Source: Myxococcus landrumus
GTDB lineage: Bacteria; Myxococcota; Myxococcia; Myxococcales; Myxococcaceae
Assembly: GCF_017301635.1 (NCBI RefSeq)
Contig: NZ_CP071091.1
Coordinates: forward strand, 7,804,501 to 7,868,500
DNA length: 64,000 nucleotides
Reading direction: 5' to 3'
The position numbers were made by a program, and so were the translations under genes. Below, piece by piece: positions 41,692 through 48,826 of the stretch (the first letter of the stretch is position 1; the number at the start of each line of letters is the position of its first letter). The notes below the pieces were generated by a model. That model had not been told where the DNA came from, made no database searches, and worked only from the letters and a program-made list of their open reading frames with translations.

Positions 41692-42099
41692 CTACGCCCG
41701 CGCCACCGCGTGCTTCCACTTGCGCAGATGCCGCTCGCGAGCGTTGGCCTTCATCTTCGGCTCGAAGACCTTGTCTGCCTTCCGTGCGTGACGGATGGCG
41801 TCCGGGCTGGCGCACGAGCCGAGTGACTTACGTCCGCGCCACCGCGTGCCCCCACTTGCGCAGGCGCCGCTCGCGCGCATCGGCCTTCATCTTCGGCTCG
41901 AAGAGCCTGTCCGCCATCCACGCGCGGCGGATGGCGTCCCGGATGTCACACGTGCCGAGAGACCTACGCCCGCTCCACCGCGCGCTTCCACTTGCTCAGG
42001 TGTCGCTCGCGCGCATCGGCCTTCATCTTCGGCTTGAAGACCTTGTCCGCCTTCCACGCGCGGCGGATGGCGTCCGGGCTGTCCCAGACCCCCGCGCCC
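41692..42099 (-). repeat. Three tandem 136-bp copies of the glpK 3' end
   Basis: The end of glpK, reading 'SPDAIRRAWKADKVFKPKMK...SKWKRAVERA*', recurs twice downstream. The first extra copy reads 'RDAIRRAWMADRLFEPKMKADARERRLRKWGHAVART*', the second 'SPDAIRHARKADKVFEPKMKANARERHLRKWKHAVARA*'. Stop codons at 41964, 41828 and 41692 are exactly 136 bases apart. As 136 is not a multiple of three, each copy lies in a different frame, and the extra ones are not translated as glpK. The copies differ at roughly one base in eight to ten, so the duplications are not very recent. Confidence 0.85.
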
Positions 42100-43454
42100 A
42101 ATCCACCGAGGAACGCCGCGCCCAGGCTGGTCGTCTCCAGGTTGCGCGGGCGCACCACGGGGACACCCAGCAGGTCCGCCTGGTACTGCATCAGCAGGTT
42201 GTTGGCCGCCGCGCCGCCGTCCGCCTTGAACACGGGGATGTCTCGTCCGCTGTCGCGGCGCATCGCCTCCGCCAAATCGTGAATCTGCAACGCGATGCCC
42301 TCCAGCACCGCGCGCGCCATGTGCGCCACCGTGGTGGAGCGGTCCATGCCCGCGAACAATCCGCGCGCCTCCGGACGCCAGTGCGGCGCACCCAGGCCCG
42401 CGAGCGCCGGGACGAACACCACGTCCCCCGAGTCCTTCACGCTCGCGGCAAGCGCCTCGATATCCGGCGCCCGCTTGATGATCTTCAACCCATCCCGGAG
42501 CCACTGCACCGCGGCCCCCGCGATGAAGCTGCTGCCCTCCAGCGCATACGTGGTGGTGCCCGTGCCGCCCAGCCGCCACGCCACCGTGGTCAGCAGGCCC
42601 GCCGACGAACGCACCAGCTCCGTGCCCGTGTTCATCAACAGGAACGCCCCCGTGCCGTACGTGCACTTGGACTCGCCCGGCTCGAAGCACGCCTGTCCGA
42701 AGAGGGCCGCCTGCTGGTCGCCCGCCATGCCCGCGACGGGCACGCCATCCGGCAGGCTGCGCATGCCTCGCGTGGTGCCGTACACCTCCGCCGAGCCGCG
42801 AATCTGCGGCAGGCACGCTCCCGGCACCGACAGGAGCGAGCGCATCTCATCGCTCCACTGCAATGTCTTCAAATCCATCAACATCGTGCGGCTGGCATTG
42901 GACACGTCGGTGACGTGGGCCGTGCCGCCCGTGAGCTTGTAGACCAGCCACGTGTCGATGGTCCCGAAGCACACGTCGCCCCGCTCGGCGCGCGCACGGG
43001 CGCCCTTCAGGTGCTCGAAGAACCAGGTGAGCTTGGTGCCGGAGAAGTACGGGTCCACCACCAGCCCGGTGATGTCCCGCACGCGCGTCTCCACGCCCCG
43101 CTCCTTGAGCCGGCGGCACATCTCCGACGTGCGCCGGTCCTGCCAGACGATGGCGCGGTGCAGGGGCTTGCCGCTGTCCCGAGACCACAGGCCCGTCGTC
43201 TCGCGCTGGTTGGTGATGCCCACCGCGGAGATGTCCCGGCCGTGCAGCCCCGCGTCCTTCAGCGCGCGGGCGATACACCACTCGCTCGTGCTCCAGATTT
43301 CATCCAGGTCGTGCTCCACCCAGGACGGCTTGGGAAAGTGCTGGGTGAACTCCTTGTAGGAGCGGCCCACCACCTTGAGCTTCGAGTCGAGGATGGAGAC
43401 ATGGGTGCCAGTGGTGCCCTGGTCCAGGGCCAGGACGTACTTCGCCTTCGGCAT
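41964..43454 (-). CDS. glpK: Glycerol kinase
   Basis: 496 residues from ATG 43454 with GGGAGGA nine bases upstream; the longer start at 43508 is unsupported. FGGY-family motifs: 'KYVLALDQGTTGTHVSILD' (phosphate 1), 'GITNQRETTGLWSRDSGKPLHRAIVWQDRRT', 'GTKLTWFFEHLKG', 'VPVAGMAGDQQAALFGQACFEPGESKCTYGTGAFLLMNTG', and 'FKADGGAAANNLLMQYQADLLGVPVVRP' (adenosine motif). It phosphorylates glycerol to sn-glycerol-3-phosphate with ATP in the cytoplasm. No glpF or glpD neighbour. Its 3' end is tandemly repeated, so the present C-terminus is the ancestral-looking one while two decayed copies follow. Confidence 0.95.
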   Translation of the reverse strand: MPKAKYVLALDQGTTGTHVSILDSKLKVVGRSYKEFTQHFPKPSWVEHDLDEIWSTSEWCIARALKDAGLHGRDISAVGITNQRETTGLWSRDSGKPLHRAIVWQDRRTSEMCRRLKERGVETRVRDITGLVVDPYFSGTKLTWFFEHLKGARARAERGDVCFGTIDTWLVYKLTGGTAHVTDVSNASRTMLMDLKTLQWSDEMRSLLSVPGACLPQIRGSAEVYGTTRGMRSLPDGVPVAGMAGDQQAALFGQACFEPGESKCTYGTGAFLLMNTGTELVRSSAGLLTTVAWRLGGTGTTTYALEGSSFIAGAAVQWLRDGLKIIKRAPDIEALAASVKDSGDVVFVPALAGLGAPHWRPEARGLFAGMDRSTTVAHMARAVLEGIALQIHDLAEAMRRDSGRDIPVFKADGGAAANNLLMQYQADLLGVPVVRPRNLETTSLGAAFLGGLGAGVWDSPDAIRRAWKADKVFKPKMKADARERHLSKWKRAVERA

Positions 43455-43504
43455 GGGGTGGGTCCTCCCGAGGATGACGCGCGTTGGGAGGACCCTACTC
43501 CACG

Positions 43505-45148
43505 TCACCGTCCGGTGTAGATGCCGATGGCGCCCGGACGGGTGATGTTGTTCGCGCCGTCACGCGAGGCCCCGAAGCCCACCAGCACCACCCGCGAGTC
43601 CCCCGAGCCCACCACCTGGATGTCCCAGATGGGCTGGCTCGCCAGGCCCTTGAGCACCTTGTTGTGGGTGACGAAGCTGCCTTCCGTGTGCAGCCGCATC
43701 AGCCCCCGGCCCCACTGGTGGCCAATCCAAACGCTGCCATCGCGAGGGTCTCGCTCCAGCGAGGAGACGAAGCGCTCCGCGTCCCCCGTCAGCGCATGTC
43801 CCAGCACCTGCCCCGTGTCGCTCAGCTTCGCCAGGCCCCACGCGAAGCTGGACACCCAGACGGTGCCGTCCGGCATCAGGGCCATGTCGCTCACGACATC
43901 GTCCTTGCGCTGCTCCCGCGTGGGCGGAATGGGCTCGGCCACGGCATCCGGCCAGATGTCGATGCGGTTGGCCTTGTGCTTCTTCTCCTCGGTCTGCTTG
44001 CGCGCCATCTCGAAGTTCCAGGGCGCGCCCGTGCCCACATGGCCCACGGCGTTGGTCATGATGTGGAAAATCGAGCTGCGGATGGCCGTGCCCATCCACA
44101 CGTCTCCATCCGGTCGCACCGCCACGCCCCAGACCGCGCCCGCCAGCCGGCTGTTGTCATCCTCCTCCGCGTCCGTGCCCTGCATCTGGATGGCCGGGTG
44201 GACGTGCTCCATGACGCCGAACTTGCAGCGCTGGCGTGGCTCGTTGTTCACCTCGTTGCCCTGCGCGTCACGCGTGACGTGGTTCCACGCGTTGGACACG
44301 CGGACCTGTGCGTTGGAGCACTCCTCGCCGCCCTGGTAGCTCGCCTCCCCCCAGGCGAGTCCGTGGTTCGCCGCGAACCACAGGCCGTCGGTGGCCTTGT
44401 CCCAGACGATGCGGTTCACCGTGCAGAGCTTCTCGCGGTGCCCATACCCAGGCACCGAGTGCGCGGGGGAATGGATGTCGTAGTGGACGACCGCCAGCGT
44501 GCCGTCCGCCTTCAGCTCCACGCGGTCCGCGTCCCCGCTCTTGAAGATGGAGGGGTCCTTGGGTTGGCCCGGTGGCTTGTAGAACTCGCCCTCGCAGCCG
44601 GGCCGGCCCTCGTAGCCGACGAAGACGACGCCCGAGGGGCCGCCGGTCACCGCCGTCACCTTGAGGTAGCGCTGCTCGGGCAGCGGGTCCTTGCCCTTCC
44701 ACGCACCCCACGGGTGCAACCCGTCCGCGAGGGTGAAGCACTGAAAGGTGCTGGCACCGGCGCGCACCAGGCACAGGCCGTCCTCGCCACCCGCGACCCA
44801 GAGGTTTCCACCCTCGTCCTGGGTGACACCCAGCACTTCGCGAGGGCCGCCCTCGGCGGTGCCCAGGAAGCGCCAGCCGCTCGCGTCCGGAGGAAGCGCG
44901 GGACCTGTCGCGGGGCCCGCGTCCGGTGCGCCCGCGTCGGGCTCACCCGCGTCCGGGACTTCCTCCTCGGGTGGCACTCCCGCGTCGACGGGCCCCGCAT
45001 CCTCTGGGGTGGGGAGCCCCGCGTCGGGGACCTCCTCCTCCTGCTCGGCGAGGGGCGGCGGCTGTGTCTTCGCGCTCTCCTTGCAGCCGAAGAGCAGCAG
45101 TGTGCCCAGCAATCCCAACCACCACCCGCCGCGTCGATGCTCGCGCAT
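43505..45148 (-). CDS. Lipoprotein with beta-propeller-like domain
   Basis: 547 residues from ATG 45148 (GTGAGG close upstream); an ATG at 45172 is also in frame. 'RRGGWWLGLLGTLLLFGCKES' is a lipoprotein signal with lipobox LFGC. A Glu/Pro and 'PDAG' repeat linker (about 25-85) follows, then a propeller-like body with segments such as 'DEGGNLWVAGGEDGLCLVRAG', 'GAVWGVAVRPDGDVWMGTAIRSS', 'DGTVWVSSFAWGLAKLSDTGQVLG' and 'DGSVWIGHQWGRGLMRLHTEG'. These resemble two-component-regulator-type (YvrE/Reg_prop) blades. No catalytic motif is visible. Probably surface-exposed and binding a ligand; function unknown. Confidence 0.82.
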   Translation of the reverse strand: MREHRRGGWWLGLLGTLLLFGCKESAKTQPPPLAEQEEEVPDAGLPTPEDAGPVDAGVPPEEEVPDAGEPDAGAPDAGPATGPALPPDASGWRFLGTAEGGPREVLGVTQDEGGNLWVAGGEDGLCLVRAGASTFQCFTLADGLHPWGAWKGKDPLPEQRYLKVTAVTGGPSGVVFVGYEGRPGCEGEFYKPPGQPKDPSIFKSGDADRVELKADGTLAVVHYDIHSPAHSVPGYGHREKLCTVNRIVWDKATDGLWFAANHGLAWGEASYQGGEECSNAQVRVSNAWNHVTRDAQGNEVNNEPRQRCKFGVMEHVHPAIQMQGTDAEEDDNSRLAGAVWGVAVRPDGDVWMGTAIRSSIFHIMTNAVGHVGTGAPWNFEMARKQTEEKKHKANRIDIWPDAVAEPIPPTREQRKDDVVSDMALMPDGTVWVSSFAWGLAKLSDTGQVLGHALTGDAERFVSSLERDPRDGSVWIGHQWGRGLMRLHTEGSFVTHNKVLKGLASQPIWDIQVVGSGDSRVVLVGFGASRDGANNITRPGAIGIYTGR

Positions 45149-45242
45149 GGCCTCACCGCCTCCGACGTCCATGGGCGAACGTCACTCAGGGTTTGTCTGG
45201 ACTCATAGGCAAGCCGGGTGCCAGTGGATGAAGACCCGTGAG

Positions 45243-45261
45243 GACAGGCGGGACGCCTGTC
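45243..45261. promoter_or_regulatory. Perfect inverted repeat between divergent genes
   Basis: GACAGGCG (45243-45250) and CGCCTGTC (45254-45261) are separated by GGA. The repeat lies between the minus-strand lipoprotein start (45148) and the plus-strand gene start (45354). A second small dyad, ACACCC/GGGTGT, lies a little further downstream. Candidate operator or leader hairpin; which one is not known. Confidence 0.4.
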
Positions 45262-45353
45262 TGGGTGACGTCTGGGGTTGGGAAGTGTTGCACCCATTAC
45301 ACCCGGGGTGGGTGTTGCGCTAGGGTTTGCCGGGTCTCGAGGGGGAGTCCCGC

Positions 45354-46457
45354 ATGCCCAAATACGTCGGTGAGCTGGGGGAGAACCGGCTGTTTCAGAA
45401 GAAGGACCTGGCTGGCTTCTATTACGTCGCCCGGCTGCTCCTGGATGAAGCCAGGTCGCTCGGCGGAGAGTTCCTCTTCGTCGGCCTGGGGCGCAGTCCC
45501 GTGGTGGTGACGGAGTTCCTCCGTCAGCTCTTCGAAATCGAGGCGGTCGACTTCCCGCTCAGCATCGAGACCACCAAGAAGGAATACGAGGAGGGCAAGC
45601 GCGAGGTCCCCTACGACGAGTCGATGTCGAACTACATCGAGAAGTATCTCCCCAGGAAGGAGCTCAAGGGGCGCAAGCTGGTCCTCATCGACTACGTGGA
45701 CTCGGGTTACTCCCTCATGAGCGCGCAGGCCTTGATGGAGGTCCACCTGGAGAAGGTGGGGCTGCATGAGGAGGCCCAACACGTCTACATCGCGCCGCTG
45801 ACGGAGCTGGAGAAGTTCCTCCAGCACGACAAGTCCGTCCTCAAGAAGTTCAGCCCCGATGTCAGCGCCGCGCACCGGCTGCTCAAGGTGCTCAAGGCCA
45901 CCATCGACAAGGAGCCCTTCGCGAAGTTCCCTCGGACGTCGGAGGCCTTCATCCGGGCGGGGAAGTTCCCTGTCTCCGATGATGTGGTCGAGCAGCGGCT
46001 CCGGGCCGTCATGAAGCTGGCCATCCAGCACCTGGGGGAGAACGAGAAGGGGGCGCTCGAGAAGCTCGAGCTGGCCTACAAGGCGTCCGGGAAGCTCCTG
46101 TTGAAGAATGACGACGACAACCAGAACTGGTTCAGGCTCCGGAAGAATCCGGGCCGGACGCTCGAGAAGACCTTCTCGTTCTTCCCCACGAACCCGAACA
46201 TGCGCCGGAGCGACTCGGACAAGCAGCACCTGAACTACCGCTACAGCCGGCTCTCCTCCGAGGAGTATGGCATCCCCGACGGGGTCGTCTCCTATGGCTT
46301 CGGACAAGCCCAGGGCTACGTGTCCCGCCACCCCGTCCAGGCGACGGTCGGAGCCATCCTGTCCATCCTGGCGATGCTCTACATCTTCATGTTGTTCAAG
46401 GGGCTGTTCGCGGTGGCGCCGGTCTTGGACAACTCCGACCGCATCACGGAACTCTGA
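45354..46457 (+). CDS. Phosphoribosyltransferase-like protein with C-terminal membrane anchor
   Basis: 367 residues from ATG 45354, with GGGGGAG seven bases upstream; a nine-codon longer start exists. The N-terminal half looks like a type I phosphoribosyltransferase fold: 'GEFLFVGLGRSPVVVTEFLRQLF' and, at about 109-120, 'LVLIDYVDSGYSL', the position of the PRPP-binding 'D-D/E...TG.T' loop, here with D-x-x-D-S-G. The middle (about 150-300) is charged and helical. One strong hydrophobic helix at about 331-352 (VGAILSILAMLYIFMLFKGL) precedes a short polar tail, suggesting a tail-anchored membrane protein. The substrate is unknown. It is followed 15 bases later by an uncharacterised gene. Confidence 0.75.
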   Translation: MPKYVGELGENRLFQKKDLAGFYYVARLLLDEARSLGGEFLFVGLGRSPVVVTEFLRQLFEIEAVDFPLSIETTKKEYEEGKREVPYDESMSNYIEKYLPRKELKGRKLVLIDYVDSGYSLMSAQALMEVHLEKVGLHEEAQHVYIAPLTELEKFLQHDKSVLKKFSPDVSAAHRLLKVLKATIDKEPFAKFPRTSEAFIRAGKFPVSDDVVEQRLRAVMKLAIQHLGENEKGALEKLELAYKASGKLLLKNDDDNQNWFRLRKNPGRTLEKTFSFFPTNPNMRRSDSDKQHLNYRYSRLSSEEYGIPDGVVSYGFGQAQGYVSRHPVQATVGAILSILAMLYIFMLFKGLFAVAPVLDNSDRITEL

Positions 46458-46472
46458 GGGGAAACGTCATTC

Positions 46473-47576
46473 ATGTCCGCCATCCTTCGCTACCGTTTCT
46501 CCAACATCGACGCGCTCGTGGACCGGATGTTCGACCCGCAGGTCCGCGAGCCCAAGCAATACATCGCGTCCGCGACGAAGGTGGCGGACTCGGATGCGTG
46601 TGACAGCCAGGTCGCCGCGCTGTGGATGATGGACCCGGTGGACCTGGAGTTGATGTTGAGCACGTTGATGGCGGGGTGGATGGACCCGGAGGACACGCAC
46701 GGGAGTTGTCCGGCGTCGGACCGGAAGTTCCTCAAGTTCCTCGCGGACTACGTGCGCGACAACGACATGACGCTGTGGGTGCCACACGTCATCAAGAAGA
46801 GCACCTTCGTCAACGTGGCCAAGGGCGTCACGTACCATGCGCCGCGCTACCGCATCGACGCGTGGCGGCAGTACCGCCTGGTGGGCCCGGATGACGAGAC
46901 GCCCTGGAACACGGAGAACGTCCGGCGCCTGTTGATGTTGTTCGCGGCGGGGGCGCACTTCGTCGTCCTCCACAACTACGGAGACACGAAGATTGTCAGC
47001 GAGGACTTCTACACCGCCTTCGGCAAGAGCTTTGGCTCATGGACGCCGTGGGGCGGGATGAAGAACACGGCCATCGGCCACAGCCATTATCGCTACCACC
47101 ACCCCTCGAAGGGGCCCGTCCCGTCATTGGGGACGGCGTATGCCTATCCCTATGTCTCGGGGGAGCTCGCGCCCACGAGTGACTGTCCCTTCATCTGCTC
47201 GCTCGTCGTCGATACGACGGATTGGAAGAGCAAGAGCATCATCGACGGCGACGTCGAGTACTTCGACTACAACTCCTTCTTCCAGCTCGAGGGCTGGCCC
47301 GGGACGTATGTGAAGGGGGTGCTGGGGCTCAAGGGGCGCCACGGCAAGGACTTCGCCTTGCACCAGGCGACGCTGTGGAACATCTCCACCTACGGCCTGT
47401 GCCCCTACAGCGAGAAGCGGAGCACGCCCATCTTCCTGGCGCCGGCGAAGTACCGCTTCCAGTTGGACCCCTACGGGATGCGCATGCCGAAGTTCGCGGG
47501 GGCGCGCGAGGTGCAGAGCTGGTGGCGGAAGGAGGCCATCACCCCGGCGAAGTCGGAAATCCTCTACGCGAAGTGA
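46473..47576 (+). CDS. Uncharacterised protein paired with the PRTase-like gene
   Basis: 367 residues, ATG 46473; AGGGGAAA lies ~12 bases upstream. No domain is recognised. It is rich in aromatic and polar residues, with a His/Tyr-rich stretch 'NTAIGHSHYRYHHPSKG' at about 200, a paired-Cys segment 'TSDCPFICSLVVDTTDWKSK' and a late 'YGLCPYSEKRSTPIFLAPAKYRFQLDPYGMRMPKF'. No signal peptide or membrane helix is seen, so it is probably cytoplasmic. The 15-base gap to the upstream PRTase-like gene indicates one operon. It could form a complex with that protein. Function unknown. Confidence 0.8.
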   Translation: MSAILRYRFSNIDALVDRMFDPQVREPKQYIASATKVADSDACDSQVAALWMMDPVDLELMLSTLMAGWMDPEDTHGSCPASDRKFLKFLADYVRDNDMTLWVPHVIKKSTFVNVAKGVTYHAPRYRIDAWRQYRLVGPDDETPWNTENVRRLLMLFAAGAHFVVLHNYGDTKIVSEDFYTAFGKSFGSWTPWGGMKNTAIGHSHYRYHHPSKGPVPSLGTAYAYPYVSGELAPTSDCPFICSLVVDTTDWKSKSIIDGDVEYFDYNSFFQLEGWPGTYVKGVLGLKGRHGKDFALHQATLWNISTYGLCPYSEKRSTPIFLAPAKYRFQLDPYGMRMPKFAGAREVQSWWRKEAITPAKSEILYAK

Positions 47577-47577
47577 G

Positions 47578-48822
47578 TCAGGGGGTGCCTTGGGCCTCGG
47601 GGGTCCCTCGGGCGCGGGTTCCCGGGCCTCGCGCGGAGGCGTCCGTGTCCGCGTAGCCCGTCAGCTCCACGTAGCCGCGGCCCTTCACCGGCTGGCCCTC
47701 GCGCGTGCCGTCCAGGCCCACCGCGCCCTCCCAGTAGCGCACGCTCACCACCAGCTCCTGGTCCGAGACCTTGGGGGTCGCCGTGAGCTCCAGGCCCAGC
47801 TTCGCCACGCGCAGCTTCCAGCGGGAGGGATACACGCCGCCGCGAGGACTCTTCCAGGTGTCGAGCACGGTCAGCTCCACGTCCTCGCGCTTCAGGTGCA
47901 GGGGAGACGGGTCCGCGGCGCTCGCGGGAGGCACCCACGTGCCCGAGCTGAACGCATCCACCGTCCCGTCCTCGTGACGGAGCTGGTAGTACATCAGCTC
48001 GCTTCCGTCCGAGAGCTGGAGCGAGAACCAATCCCAGCCCACCTGGCCCTTGCCCAGCGCGCTGGTGCTCCACTCGCGGTCCATCCAGCTCTCGCCCGTC
48101 ACCGCGTATGTCTGTCCATCCCGCTTCACCGTGCCTTGCGAGGGCATGCGCGTCATCGAGTAGTAGTAGGACGCGTTGCCCGGCTCCGCGCTCTTCTGGC
48201 TCAGGCCCCGGTCGCCTTCGAGCACGGGCGCCTTGCCGGGCTCCAGCAGCAGCTCCAGGGTGACGTCCTTCGTCCGGGCGCGCAGCCGCACGGGCCACAT
48301 GCCTTCACCGACGCTCGTGGCCTCCCAGTCCTCCAGCCACACCTTGAACGGCTGGGCGGCGGCACCCGCGAGCCCCATCGCTTCCCGGCTGTAGCGCTCC
48401 GCGGCGTGAAACGTCCCCGCCGAGACATCCGTCACCGTGAAGTGGCCCAGATACACCTGCCGCGCTCCCCACGCCGATGCGCGCGCGGGGACGTCGGGAG
48501 TCAGCGCGTTGCGGAACAAGGTGAATTGATATCCGAACGCGCGCCCGTCCGACGTCTCCAGGTTGCCGGTCCAGTACCACCACTCGGTGCGGAACTCGGG
48601 ATGGGGACCGTGGTCCTCGGGGAAGTGGAAGGTGCGTGGCTCGAAGGCTCGCGCGTAGCCCTCCATGCTCCGGGTTCCGCTGCCCATGGCCCGGGCCACC
48701 GTGAGGGTACCTCCGCGGTTGAGCGCGGGCGGCTGGGTTTCACGCGTGACGAGCCAGGCCGCGACAGACAGCGCGGCCAGCGCGACCACGGTTCCGATGA
48801 CGAGTCCTCGGCCGTTGCTCAT
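47578..48822 (-). CDS. AttH/lipocalin-like (carotenoid 1,2-hydratase-like) exported protein
   Basis: 414 residues, ATG 48822, four bases after the permease stop. An N-terminal hydrophobic anchor 'VIGTVVALAALSVAAWLV' is probably a signal anchor. The body has the AttH signature: 'HPEFRTEWWYWTGNLETSDGRAFGYQFTLFR', 'GESWMDREWSTSALGKGQVGWDWFSLQLSDGSELMYYQLRHEDG' and 'KGRGYVELTGYA', twin lipocalin-like beta-barrels. AttEFGH-type clusters combine this protein with ABC permeases and an ATPase; the transported substrate, probably a lipophilic compound, is unknown. The last ~25 residues are a disordered Gly/Thr/Pro tail. Confidence 0.88.
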   Translation of the reverse strand: MSNGRGLVIGTVVALAALSVAAWLVTRETQPPALNRGGTLTVARAMGSGTRSMEGYARAFEPRTFHFPEDHGPHPEFRTEWWYWTGNLETSDGRAFGYQFTLFRNALTPDVPARASAWGARQVYLGHFTVTDVSAGTFHAAERYSREAMGLAGAAAQPFKVWLEDWEATSVGEGMWPVRLRARTKDVTLELLLEPGKAPVLEGDRGLSQKSAEPGNASYYYSMTRMPSQGTVKRDGQTYAVTGESWMDREWSTSALGKGQVGWDWFSLQLSDGSELMYYQLRHEDGTVDAFSSGTWVPPASAADPSPLHLKREDVELTVLDTWKSPRGGVYPSRWKLRVAKLGLELTATPKVSDQELVVSVRYWEGAVGLDGTREGQPVKGRGYVELTGYADTDASARGPGTRARGTPEAQGTP

Positions 48823-48826
48823 GGCG

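Noticed and set aside
41692..42099. The glpK repeats as a CRISPR array or insertion element
   Set aside because: The 136-bp units are directly adjacent copies of coding sequence with no spacers, terminal inverted repeats or transposase.
41019..43520. An 833-codon plus-strand frame over glpK and its repeats
   Set aside because: Reads through the reverse of glpK; glpK motifs on the minus strand are complete.
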